Below are positions 1 to 8,393 of a stretch of DNA of 22,856 bases, one piece after another. This stretch comes from Berkiella sp050247135 (GTDB lineage Bacteria > Pseudomonadota > Gammaproteobacteria > Berkiellales > Berkiellaceae): assembly GCA_050247135.1 (NCBI GenBank), contig JBFWUT010000044.1, positions 1-22,856 on the forward strand. The letters run 5' to 3'. The stretch's first letter is position 1. Every line of letters starts with the position of its first letter. The notes beneath the pieces were generated by a model, which ran no database searches, was not told the origin of the DNA, and saw only the letters and a program-made list of their open reading frames with translations. Position numbers and translations under genes: made by a program.

Positions 1-342
1 AACTCTGCCCCTTTTAATATAGATCATGAAATCCTGTTTATCCTAAACAGCCAGGACATGAAGCTGCATTATTCCAAAAAACTCGACGCTATTATTGTTT
101 ATAAAGAAAATAAAAAACTCTATATTCAAGAAGTGATTAACAGCGTAGCACTTACTTTCAATGACGTGTTAGGGGTGCTACCTAAATGCGTTGATGTGAT
201 CTTGCAGTTTAATCCAAGCACAACCTTTCTTGATTTACCTTATCAAGTGATTCCTGCTAAAACCGATGGCAAATGTATGATCTCAGCGAGTTTTCCACAA
301 CCTCACAGCCCTTTTCGTTGGAACGAAATGGCCAGATGCTAG
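1..342 (+). CDS. C-terminal part of a probable GNAT-family N-acetyltransferase (5'-truncated)
   Basis: The frame is open from the first base of the window to a TAG stop, giving 113 residues. The true start therefore lies to the left, and the internal ATG at 58 is probably not the start. The order of elements resembles the C-terminal portion of some GNAT acetyltransferases as I remember them: a tyrosine-containing strand leading to LDAIIVYKE, then LYIQEV, a 'vsl.dVl..lp' helix, and a VILQFNP strand near residues 86-92. The catalytic acetyl-CoA-binding core would lie outside the window, so the assignment is inference from a tail fragment. It could be another alpha/beta protein. The stop lies 9 bases from the convergent nudC stop, with no terminator hairpin between them. 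Confidence 0.5.
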   Translation, partial: NSAPFNIDHEILFILNSQDMKLHYSKKLDAIIVYKENKKLYIQEVINSVALTFNDVLGVLPKCVDVILQFNPSTTFLDLPYQVIPAKTDGKCMISASFPQPHSPFRWNEMARC

Positions 343-351
343 AACCTGTCC

Positions 352-1182
352 CTAGTGGCCCTCTAACAAGAGTTGAACAGTGCTTTCAATTAAACGGCGC
401 GAAATACTGGCTTTTGTGGGGAGCGTGGGCAAATTACGTACGTTAAACCATTTCGCATCTTCAATTTCTGTGGCATCCAGGATGAGCTCGCCTTGCGGAT
501 CGCTTGAGGTAAAGGCCATCATAAAACTATCGGGGAATGGCCAGGTTTGGCTTGAAAAATATCGTAAATCACCAATTTTCAAACCTAACTCTTCATAGGT
601 TTCTCTTCTGGCAGCTTCTTCAGCCGATTCACCAATTTCCACAAAACCAGCGATCGCGCTGTAAACACCGGGTTGAAAATGGGGAGATCGTGCTAATAAC
701 AATTCATTTTTACGATGAAGCAGTACCATCACAGCAGGAGATGCTTTGGGGAAAATAATGATGTCGCATTGGGCACAGCGTTTTTCTGGCTTATCAAAGG
801 AACTCGTTAAAACTGAACCGCATTTGCCACAATAACGAGAATGAGCATCCCAGTTTAACCAATGATAGGCTCTTACAATTTTATTTTCCGTCATTGAAGT
901 CGCCTGATTTAAAACAGCTCGGATCGATAGAATACAATAACCCAAGTCTGCCAACTCAGCTGCATTTAGAGGGGTGCTACCCTTCATAATGAGCGTTTTT
1001 CCATCAAGATGAACTACGTCAATACTAAAATGCATTTTTTGAACGTTTGGGAGCCAGCTTAATAATGGCTCATTCGTTGAGTTATCAACAACAATACCCT
1101 GGTCAGTAAATAAAAAAGCATGCTCACTTCCAGCTTGTAGCAATTGTTCTAACGCATTTTCATGATTTTCTATTGGCAACAT
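352..1182 (-). CDS. nudC: NAD(+)/NADH diphosphatase NudC (Nudix hydrolase)
   Basis: NudC cleaves NAD(H) to NMN(H) and AMP, and in E. coli it also removes the NAD cap from the 5' end of RNAs. The 276-residue product has the full family layout: an N-terminal domain, a four-cysteine zinc ribbon (C118, C121, C136, C139), and a complete Nudix box at residues 179-201 fitting GX5EX7REUXEEXGU. The family signature SQTWPFPDSF follows at 211-220 and separates NudC from generic Nudix proteins. Length is close to E. coli NudC (257). The ATG start gives the expected N-terminus, although no clear Shine-Dalgarno precedes it. It is the last gene of a minus-strand run, 64 bases after the P-type ATPase, with which it is probably cotranscribed. 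No disrupted key residue is visible. Confidence 0.93.
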   Translation of the reverse strand: MLPIENHENALEQLLQAGSEHAFLFTDQGIVVDNSTNEPLLSWLPNVQKMHFSIDVVHLDGKTLIMKGSTPLNAAELADLGYCILSIRAVLNQATSMTENKIVRAYHWLNWDAHSRYCGKCGSVLTSSFDKPEKRCAQCDIIIFPKASPAVMVLLHRKNELLLARSPHFQPGVYSAIAGFVEIGESAEEAARRETYEELGLKIGDLRYFSSQTWPFPDSFMMAFTSSDPQGELILDATEIEDAKWFNVRNLPTLPTKASISRRLIESTVQLLLEGH

Positions 1183-1246
1183 AAAAATTTAACCATTTAA
1201 CCTATCAATCAATCTTACCATAAGACATAGAAAAAATGCATCTTCT

Positions 1247-3709
1247 CTAATGCTTCAACCGTCTTTTCATTTGCCTCACGGCTTCAAACCAAATCACGTT
1301 GATTGCTGCAATCCCTATGCTGAACAATAAATCTGTCAAGGACAACGCTGAAAATTGGAATAATTTTGCCAAAAAGGGCACATAGATTATTAAATATAGG
1401 AAAATCAGGGTAAATCCTATGATCATAAACAGAAGCTTATTATAAATAAGGAAAGTTACGAAAATAGAACGCGTTTGGCTTCGATTAGCGTAGATCAACA
1501 GTATATTCGCAATCACGAGTGAAGAGAAAGTAAAGGCACGTGCATAGGTCGGAGGATAATACAGCAAAGCAAAATAATACGTTAACAAACATAGAACTAA
1601 TACACCCGCACCTTGCATTAAAGAATAAATCACCGATCGCCTATCAATTAGCGGTTTAAGAGGATCTCGAGGCGAGCGTTGCATAATATCTTTATCAGCC
1701 GGCTCATTTTCGAAGGCAATTGAACAAGCAGGATCAATAATAAGTTGCAAAAAGGCAATATGCATAGGATAAAACATCGCAGGCCACCCTATGATTACTG
1801 GGATTAAGGCCAATCCAGCAATCGGCACATGAACGGACAGAATATAAGAAATCGATTTAATGATATTATTATAGGTGCGCCTACCCTGTCTGATTGCTGC
1901 AATGATGGAAGTGAAATTATCATCCAACAATACCAGCGAGGCAGCTTCTCTTGCGACATCTGTCCCACGCTGTCCCATGGCAACTCCCACATGAGCTGCT
2001 TTTAAAGCTGGAGCATCATTAACGCCATCTCCTGTCATTGCAACAATGTAGCCTTTTTTCTTTAACGCCTCCACAAGCCGTAGCTTTTGAGAAGGATTAA
2101 TACGAGCGTAGATATTGTATTGATCAACATTTTTTAAGAGTGCCTGATCATCCATTCTACTTAACTCAGTTCCTACTATCACTTCTCGTTCAATAAAACC
2201 TGCTTGTTGCGCTATTGATTTTGCGGTCGTGGGATGATCACCCGTAATCATCATCAGGCGTATGCCTGCTGCTTGGCATTCTTTAACGGATTTTTTAATA
2301 TTGGCCCTGATGGGATCAGCTAAACCAATTAAACCTACAAACTGAAAGTTAAACCCCGTCGGATCAGAAGGCCAATCATCACCTTCATTAAAAGTTCCCT
2401 TAGCAATACCCAATACGCGCAATCCTTCGCCTGCCATCTCCTTTATGATTAATGCGATTTCCTGCTGCTCATTATTTTCCATATTGCACAACTGGATTAT
2501 CGATTCTGGGGCACCTTTTACAGAAACAATGAGTTCAGGATTTTTATCATTTTTCCAGACATGGGTTTTTACAGGTAAATCCGTAGTGCGATCATATTCT
2601 TTAACCAATGTCCATGCAGTATGCAAATCATCAAAATGAGGAAGAGCGCGTTTGGCAGCATCGAAAAATGCCTTTTCCATGGGATCAAAGGGTTGGATCT
2701 CACTAGCATGATTTGCATAAGCAAGTGCCTCTTGATTATTTCCCCAAATCTTTTGCACCTCCATTCGGTTTTCAGTAATCGTTCCTGTTTTATCAGTGCA
2801 CAGTATTGATATTGCTCCCAATGTTTCTATCGCGGATAAACGTCGGGTTAACACTTTATTTTGAGACAACCGCCAAGCACCCAGCGCAGGAAACACCGTT
2901 AAAATCACCGGGAACTCCTCTGGCAGCAACGTCATGGCCAATGCAACCCCAGATAATCCCGCTTTTAACCACTCATGATGAAGGTATCCTAATATTAGCG
3001 TTAACAAACAGCTTATACTTAATCCCAAAAAAGCAAAGAGCTTGACTAATTTTGATGTTTGTTTCTGTAAAGGGGAAACTTCAACTTCCAGCTGCTGCAG
3101 CTTAACGCCGATTTGCCCAATCGCCGTGTCTTTACCTGTCGTTAAAACATGCAAGATGGCTTGGCCTTGAACCACCATAGTTCCTGAAAACAACATACCC
3201 TGTTTAAAGTCAGATGGGTGGGCTAATTTTAATACAGGCAAAGACTCACCCGTTAATAATGATTCATCAACCTGCAAATCGTTAGCTGAGAGCAACTCTC
3301 CATCTGCAGGAACTCTGTCCCCTTCGTTAAGGTAGACAACATCCCCCGGTACAACGTCTTTACCACTGATACGCATTTCTTGCCCATCACGTAGAACCAA
3401 GGCTCGTGGACTACCTAATTGTCGCAAAGCTTGTAAAGCATGCTCTGCCTTACCTTGCTGATATAGTGTAATCACAATGATTAACATGACGAAAACTGAT
3501 AGAAAAAGCGCTTCTTGTAAATTACCAAAGATCAGGTAAATAGCAGCTGCTACTAATAACAGCAAAAACATGGGTTCTTTAATAATCTCAATAATAATTG
3601 TCCACAGAGTGCCTTTTTTAGCACTCGCAATGGCATTGGGCCCATATTCCACCAAACGTTTTGCAGCTTGTTCGGAGGTGAGGCCAAGATTTTTTTTCTG
3701 TCTATTCAT
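1247..3709 (-). CDS. Cation-transporting P-type ATPase (P2-like, ion unknown)
   Basis: This is an ATP-driven ion pump of the inner membrane, 820 residues. Landmarks in order are: a cation-ATPase N-terminal domain (about 8-30), the M1-M2 pair (about 45-82), the actuator-domain TGES (153-156), and the M4 motif PEEFP (263-267). These are followed by the phosphorylation site DKTGT (D306), nucleotide-binding KGAPE (398-402), TGDH (489-492), the hinge TGDGVND (559-565), and a C-terminal membrane domain of about six helices. The layout is that of the Ca2+/MgtA-like group. However, M4 reads PEEFP rather than the PEGLP of SERCA and PacL, and M6 contains IDP (658-660). The transported ion cannot be assigned from this. 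No heavy-metal CXXC domain is present, which argues against CopA/ZntA. It starts 31 bases after the methyltransferase stop, with a weak ribosome binding site, so cotranscription is likely. Confidence 0.9.
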   Translation of the reverse strand: MNRQKKNLGLTSEQAAKRLVEYGPNAIASAKKGTLWTIIIEIIKEPMFLLLLVAAAIYLIFGNLQEALFLSVFVMLIIVITLYQQGKAEHALQALRQLGSPRALVLRDGQEMRISGKDVVPGDVVYLNEGDRVPADGELLSANDLQVDESLLTGESLPVLKLAHPSDFKQGMLFSGTMVVQGQAILHVLTTGKDTAIGQIGVKLQQLEVEVSPLQKQTSKLVKLFAFLGLSISCLLTLILGYLHHEWLKAGLSGVALAMTLLPEEFPVILTVFPALGAWRLSQNKVLTRRLSAIETLGAISILCTDKTGTITENRMEVQKIWGNNQEALAYANHASEIQPFDPMEKAFFDAAKRALPHFDDLHTAWTLVKEYDRTTDLPVKTHVWKNDKNPELIVSVKGAPESIIQLCNMENNEQQEIALIIKEMAGEGLRVLGIAKGTFNEGDDWPSDPTGFNFQFVGLIGLADPIRANIKKSVKECQAAGIRLMMITGDHPTTAKSIAQQAGFIEREVIVGTELSRMDDQALLKNVDQYNIYARINPSQKLRLVEALKKKGYIVAMTGDGVNDAPALKAAHVGVAMGQRGTDVAREAASLVLLDDNFTSIIAAIRQGRRTYNNIIKSISYILSVHVPIAGLALIPVIIGWPAMFYPMHIAFLQLIIDPACSIAFENEPADKDIMQRSPRDPLKPLIDRRSVIYSLMQGAGVLVLCLLTYYFALLYYPPTYARAFTFSSLVIANILLIYANRSQTRSIFVTFLIYNKLLFMIIGFTLIFLYLIIYVPFLAKLFQFSALSLTDLLFSIGIAAINVIWFEAVRQMKRRLKH

Positions 3710-3740
3710 GAAAGTGAGTATAAGATACTCTGAAGAAGAT

Positions 3741-4988
3741 TTATGGGTGCTGAGGATAGATAAATAAGGCGTTGCGAGCCATCAGAATGAGTGTTTCTTC
3801 ACACATCCTTGCTGTATGCTGGTGACGAACAGCACTCTCTTTAATTTCCATTCCATCTTTATCAACTAAGATTAGTTCGCCTTGCTCTACATCTCGAGTT
3901 AGGATCTGAGTCAAGGCTTCTTTATCATTCATTCCATTAAGGTAAGGGATCAAGGTTTGAGCAATGGGTGATAAACTAATATTTTCATGACGATGATTAG
4001 TCACTACTTCTTGGCTCGCAGCTTGATAGCGAACCAACGGACAAATGCTCGGCTTTTCAGGCACATTGACAACATCAGCCACTTTAAAGCTCATTTCAAA
4101 ATTGTCTTCTACCGTAGGCCTTTTCAAAATTCTATTTTGTTGATGGCAAAGTAGCGTGCAGCGAAAACGACGATTCCTCAGCATATCGAGCCTTTGCAAC
4201 TCATCAATCGTTACTGATTGTTCATCGTTAGATAAAAAGGCGTCCGATACATACATTAATCGATAACGAGCAGCCTTTAACATAAAATCTGAAATAGTTA
4301 AGGGGAAATGATAAGGTGACAAATGCTCATGCAACATTTGATGATCGCTATGTTCAGAAATTAAAGCAATTTCTTTTTGTAACAATTCTGAATAGGCATT
4401 GTTTTCTTTTTGCAATAAGATACTAAGATCGTTTAATGTTTGTCGCGCTATCTTAACTTTCTGATAAGGAGCTAATATTGCATCTGTTTTTTGTTTTAAA
4501 ATTTCTCTAACAATATTACCGATTTGCCATCCCGGAAAGGTATTATAGCTAATATAAGCCACTCCATCTTGGCTTAAATAATTTTGACAAATCGCAAAAA
4601 CATCTTCACTTACACTTTGTGGCACCCAAGAAAATAACCCATGACAAATGATATAATCAAACGTGTCTTCTGTTTGAAAATCACTAATAGATTGATGCTT
4701 CAATTCAATGTTTGTTAATCCTAGCTCACTAATGATCTCTTGACCCGTTTCAATCTGTCTTTGTGCTAAATCAATCCCCACAAAGTGAGTACTAGGCAAA
4801 TGATACGCCATGGGGATAAGATTCCCCCCACTAGCACACCCCAACTCTAACACTTTAGCCCTTGGTAGAGGGGGAGAGTCTAGCCCACATGCTTTGGCCA
4901 ACTGATAAAGATGCCAAGGATGTGTTTGCTTAACGGCTAAACTGTCGTAGGGAAAGTCATTATAGGTTTGTTCCAAGTTATCTATCAT
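3741..4988 (-). CDS. SAM-dependent methyltransferase with C-terminal methyltransferase regulatory domain
   Basis: The first part is a Rossmann-fold methyltransferase: motif I VLELGCASGGN (46-56), then GIDLA (71-75) for the acidic ribose contact, and a GLFSWVP/YISYNTFPGWQ segment typical of a bacterial group that carries a methyltransferase regulatory domain (PF10119-like) after it. The rest (about 200-415) would contain that domain and a further C-terminal region. The substrate is unknown. An upstream in-frame start at 5069 exists, but I chose the ATG at 4986-4988. It overlaps the MFS stop as ATGA, and the resulting N-terminus (NDFPYDSLAVKQTHP) fits the family. The overlap predicts translational coupling to the exporter gene, so the methylated product and the exporter may belong to one pathway (inference). 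Confidence 0.85.
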   Translation of the reverse strand: MIDNLEQTYNDFPYDSLAVKQTHPWHLYQLAKACGLDSPPLPRAKVLELGCASGGNLIPMAYHLPSTHFVGIDLAQRQIETGQEIISELGLTNIELKHQSISDFQTEDTFDYIICHGLFSWVPQSVSEDVFAICQNYLSQDGVAYISYNTFPGWQIGNIVREILKQKTDAILAPYQKVKIARQTLNDLSILLQKENNAYSELLQKEIALISEHSDHQMLHEHLSPYHFPLTISDFMLKAARYRLMYVSDAFLSNDEQSVTIDELQRLDMLRNRRFRCTLLCHQQNRILKRPTVEDNFEMSFKVADVVNVPEKPSICPLVRYQAASQEVVTNHRHENISLSPIAQTLIPYLNGMNDKEALTQILTRDVEQGELILVDKDGMEIKESAVRHQHTARMCEETLILMARNALFIYPQHP

Positions 4989-6151
4989 AATCTTGCTATT
5001 ATCACAGTACCCATTGCCAAACAAATTAATCCAAACACTATAGGTAATAGCATAACATGGATTGAACAAACACCAAGCGCCAAAACTACCAAAGTGGTTG
5101 AGCCCATGTTAATAAAACTCATTGCCGCAGAGCCATGTGATTTATTGTTGACAAAACTCATGGCATACGACGATGCGTTAGGCAAGACCAAAGACAATCC
5201 AAAGTAAATCACAACCATTGGCAAAAAGATCGACATCAATGGCGGCAAGCTAAAGACAGTTATTGACATAAAAGCGACACCAACAATACAAATGGCAGTG
5301 CCTACTTTAATTAAACTCTGTAGCGAATGTTTTTTAATCCATCTTCCGCTGCAAAGACAACCTGCTATCATTCCCATAGAGGGGATAAGATTGGCTATGC
5401 CGTATTCTGAAGAGCTCATTTGCATTAAATCCATCGCAATAAAGGGGGCAAGCGCTGCAAATACATAGACAAAACAACTAGCTGCTCCCATCAATAGTCC
5501 CCCTACCCACAGCTGCGAATTCGAAAAAGGTTGTCGATAAGCCTGCCTAAGATTTGTTAATTGTAATGCTTTCTGATTTATTGCCGAAGGCTTAATAGGC
5601 AAATTAGCAACCATTGCCAGCAATACCATCCCATAAGCTGCGCTGGCTAAGAAACAGCTAGCAAATCCCAAATAGGTATTTAGCAATCCCCCGAGGCTCA
5701 CTGCCAATCCTGGGGTGATAGCAAATGCCAGTGTTAAATAGGACATTTTTTGACTGGCAGCTTTGGGTTCATACCATTCGTTCACTAATGTGAACGTCAT
5801 TTTTAATCCGACCCCTGAACCCAGCGCCACAAAAAAACGAGAAACACTGAGCCACCATAAGCTGGGTATAAACAGGCACAGCGCGCAAGCAAAACTTGCT
5901 AAAATTTGCATGCTTATCCCGATAAACAACGCTTGCTTGCGACCAAAGCGCTCTGCTAAGGGACTATAGATAAGTTGTCCTAGGGTGTATCCGATTAAAA
6001 ATAACGTCATCGTCCCCTCTGCTTGGGTATGGCTAACGTGTAAAAAGGCAGCAATATCGGGTAATGCCGGTGTGTATAACACGGCGTTGACTGAGGCAAA
6101 AGAAATTAACATGGTTAAGGTAAACCAAGGAAAGCGCGTAACAGCCATCAT
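4985..6151 (-). CDS. MFS efflux transporter, Bcr/CflA-like (multidrug) family
   Basis: This is an inner-membrane major facilitator of 388 residues with about 12 hydrophobic segments. The first helix ends in YTPALPDIA, a typical Bcr/CflA beginning. Motif A of the MFS, SPLAERFGRK, sits at residues 63-72 between helices 2 and 3. Bcr/CflA proteins are proton-driven exporters of drugs such as bicyclomycin or of metabolites, and the actual substrate here cannot be read from sequence. A longer frame beginning with TTG at 6169 exists, but the ATG at 6149-6151 has a GGAG five bases upstream (6157-6160) and is preferred. A second ATG follows directly. The gene is divergent from a LysR regulator, which is probably its controller, and heads the run ending in nudC. 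Confidence 0.88.
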   Translation of the reverse strand: MMAVTRFPWFTLTMLISFASVNAVLYTPALPDIAAFLHVSHTQAEGTMTLFLIGYTLGQLIYSPLAERFGRKQALFIGISMQILASFACALCLFIPSLWWLSVSRFFVALGSGVGLKMTFTLVNEWYEPKAASQKMSYLTLAFAITPGLAVSLGGLLNTYLGFASCFLASAAYGMVLLAMVANLPIKPSAINQKALQLTNLRQAYRQPFSNSQLWVGGLLMGAASCFVYVFAALAPFIAMDLMQMSSSEYGIANLIPSMGMIAGCLCSGRWIKKHSLQSLIKVGTAICIVGVAFMSITVFSLPPLMSIFLPMVVIYFGLSLVLPNASSYAMSFVNNKSHGSAAMSFINMGSTTLVVLALGVCSIHVMLLPIVFGLICLAMGTVIIARL

Positions 6152-6193
6152 AGACACTCCAAGCAACAATCTAACTGAGAGTATATTTGCTCA

Positions 6194-6240
6194 CTAACTT
6201 GTAAACAATGGCCGATTTTGGTAACATTTGTTAACTAAAT
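6194..6240. promoter_or_regulatory. Candidate LysR-type operator region between divergent MFS and lysR genes
   Basis: The 106-base intergenic segment holds several short inverted repeats in a row. They are TTGT-AA-ACAA at 6199-6208, TAAC-ATTT-GTTA at 6222-6233, and TTTGTTAACTAA at 6227-6238, the last nearly a perfect palindrome around GTTAAC. AT-rich dyads with T-to-A spacing in a divergent promoter are what LysR regulators usually bind. I cannot assign -35/-10 boxes with confidence. Confidence 0.4.
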
Positions 6241-6257
6241 TGCAACAATAAGCTAAC

Positions 6258-7124
6258 ATGAACAAACTTGAGTGTATTATCACCTTTATTAAGGTCATTG
6301 AAGAAAATGGCTTTGCCAGTGCGGCACGCGCTTTAAAAGTCTCAACCGCAGCGGTGAGCCGACAAATAAGTGCTCTTGAAAATCACCTCGGCGTTAGTTT
6401 ACTTAAACGCACCACTCGCAAAATAAGCTTAACCGAACAAGGACAGCTGTATTTTACTGAGTGCAAAGAAGCGCTAGCAGGGTTAGCGAATGCCGAAGCA
6501 CTATTGACAAGCTCAACAGCGGAGGCTCGCGGGCAGTTGTCCATTCTAAGCTCGCCTCATTTTGCCGAAAAATACCTACTTCCTAAATTAGAAACTTTTA
6601 TGCAAAGTCACCCACTGTTAACAATCAAACTCGATCTGTCAGAACGTTTCCCTGATTTTGACAAGGAAAACATTGATATTGCTTTTGGGATCTCCATGGA
6701 AGGACCTTCTGAATTAGTGCGCCGTCAAGTGGCGAGTACCCGTTATGTGCTTTGCGTTGCACCCAGTTATGTAGCAAAGCATGGGATCCCTAAAACCCCT
6801 AAAGACTTAATCAAACACCCATATATTACCCATTCTATGCGTCAGCCAGATGATATGATTTTACTAGAGGGCAATCATCCAATTTTTGTTCGGCCTATTT
6901 TATGGTTAAATGACACTCACGCGATGTGTGAATCGGCCATATTGGGCTTAGGGATGGTTAGACTGCATGATTATGTGGTGAATGATGCATTAGCTAAGGG
7001 TGATTTAGTGGAAATTTTGCCCGATTTTCATCAACAAACAGTGCCTGTCTATCTTTATTACCAAAAAAATCGCTTTTTACAGCCCAAAATTAGAAAATGT
7101 ATTGATTATTTTACCGCAACCTAG
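6258..7124 (+). CDS. LysR-family transcriptional regulator
   Basis: A 288-residue protein with the typical LysR start MNKLECIITFIKVIEENGF. The winged helix-turn-helix spans residues about 1-60 (ASAARALKVSTAAVSRQISALE, then LLKRTTRKISLTEQG). It is followed by a periplasmic-binding-protein-like effector domain (about 88-285). The pattern resembles the AaeR/CrgA-like subgroup that often controls a neighbouring efflux gene. Its ATG lies 106 bases from the divergent MFS start. Control of that exporter and of its own gene is the natural inference, with an unknown small-molecule inducer. It ends in TAG, showing that TAG is used as an ordinary stop here. The ribosome binding site is weak. Confidence 0.92.
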   Translation: MNKLECIITFIKVIEENGFASAARALKVSTAAVSRQISALENHLGVSLLKRTTRKISLTEQGQLYFTECKEALAGLANAEALLTSSTAEARGQLSILSSPHFAEKYLLPKLETFMQSHPLLTIKLDLSERFPDFDKENIDIAFGISMEGPSELVRRQVASTRYVLCVAPSYVAKHGIPKTPKDLIKHPYITHSMRQPDDMILLEGNHPIFVRPILWLNDTHAMCESAILGLGMVRLHDYVVNDALAKGDLVEILPDFHQQTVPVYLYYQKNRFLQPKIRKCIDYFTAT

Positions 7125-7141
7125 ACGGGCTCTTTTTTATT

Positions 7142-8323
7142 ATGCAACAAACGGACGTTTTAATTATCGGCGCAGGCGCTGCTGGCCTTATGTGCGCCAT
7201 TGAAAGCGCTAAGCGCCATCGTAAAGTCGTTGTCATTGAACATGCGAATAAACCTGGTAAAAAAATTCTCATGTCCGGGGGAGGACGCTGTAATTTCACT
7301 AATTTGCATGTCAGCCCTGAAAAATACCTGTCGAACAATCGTCATTTTTGCAAGTCAGCCCTGTCTCGCTATACCCAATGGGACTTTATTGCGCTCGTTA
7401 AAAAGCATCATATTGCCTATCACGAAAAAACACTTGGTCAGCTATTTTGCGATGACAAAGCTAAAGACATCGTGAATATGCTGCTCAAAGAATGTAATGA
7501 TCATGGCGCCATAATCTCACTTGATGAAAAAATATTATCTATTGAAAAAAAAGCAGATTATCAGTATATCGTTACCACTTCTGTTCGAAAATTTCATACA
7601 CAATCATTGGTGGTAGCCTGTGGCGGCCTCTCTATCCCTACGATGGGAGCTTCTGCCTTGGGTTATGAAATTGCTAAACAGTTCAACATTTCTGTTTGGC
7701 CAACTCGAGCAAGTTTAGTGCCACTTACGCTTCACGAACCAGATAAAATAAAATTTAGCCCCTTAGCTGGTATTGCTAATGATTGTATTGTGTCTGCGGG
7801 TAAAACCCAATTCCGTGAAAATATGCTGTTTACCCATCGCGGGTTAAGTGGTCCTGCAATACTGCAAATTTCTAATTATTGGCAACCTGGGGAAATGGTG
7901 GATATTAATTTGTTGCCTGATTTATCGCTGTTAGAATGGCTTAAATCAGCACAGGAACGACACCCTAAACGCAGCTTAAAAGAAGCATTAACTGAACATT
8001 TTAGCAAACGAGTGATCACGACATTTTTAGATCCCTCTGTAGCATTACAGCCCTTACAATCGCTCTCTCATAAAAAATTAGCTGAAATAGCCAATATTTT
8101 TCAAAATTGGTGTATTTTGCCCAATGGCACGGAGGGTTACCGCACTGCAGAAGTGACATTAGGCGGCATAGATACAACTTTACTGTCTTCAAAGACCATG
8201 GAGGCTAATCAGGTAAAAGGACTGTATTTTATTGGAGAAGTTGTCGATGTAACAGGGTGGCTTGGTGGCTATAATTTTCAATGGGCCTGGTCTTCAGGGT
8301 GGGCTGCAGGCCAAGTTGCCTGA
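7142..8323 (+). CDS. NAD(P)/FAD-dependent oxidoreductase, HI0933/YhiN/BaiN family
   Basis: A 393-residue flavoprotein. The N-terminal dinucleotide-binding fold has GAGAAG at 10-15 after the strand DVLIIG, and the family hallmark SGGGRCNFTN is at 45-54. The C-terminal end carries the conserved GTEGYRTAEVTLGG and GLYFIGEVVDVTGWLGGYN segments, where FAD is closed in. The family is widespread (HI0933, E. coli YhiN). One clostridial member, BaiN, acts in bile-acid dehydroxylation, but the physiological reaction in proteobacteria is not established, so I give no symbol. It begins 17 bases after lysR, with no evident Shine-Dalgarno, and could be cotranscribed with it. It has the length expected of the family and no missing motif. 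Confidence 0.9.
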   Translation: MQQTDVLIIGAGAAGLMCAIESAKRHRKVVVIEHANKPGKKILMSGGGRCNFTNLHVSPEKYLSNNRHFCKSALSRYTQWDFIALVKKHHIAYHEKTLGQLFCDDKAKDIVNMLLKECNDHGAIISLDEKILSIEKKADYQYIVTTSVRKFHTQSLVVACGGLSIPTMGASALGYEIAKQFNISVWPTRASLVPLTLHEPDKIKFSPLAGIANDCIVSAGKTQFRENMLFTHRGLSGPAILQISNYWQPGEMVDINLLPDLSLLEWLKSAQERHPKRSLKEALTEHFSKRVITTFLDPSVALQPLQSLSHKKLAEIANIFQNWCILPNGTEGYRTAEVTLGGIDTTLLSSKTMEANQVKGLYFIGEVVDVTGWLGGYNFQWAWSSGWAAGQVA

Positions 8324-8372
8324 GGAAATTCATGCTAAGGCCGATTATGCACTATAGTTATTTTTAGACTCC

Positions 8373-8378
8373 TATAAT
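8373..8378 (+). promoter_or_regulatory. Possible -10 element for the HDOD gene
   Basis: A perfect TATAAT lies 15 bases before the ATG of the HDOD gene. No convincing -35 box is seen 16-18 bases upstream (8350-8355 reads CACTAT). The transcript leader would be only a few bases long, so this may be chance. Confidence 0.25.
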
Positions 8379-8393
8379 GCAAAAATAAGTATT

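Noticed and set aside
4989..5069. Longer N-terminus (27 residues) for the methyltransferase.
   Set aside because: It lies inside the MFS coding region and has no family similarity. The ATGA overlap start fits better.
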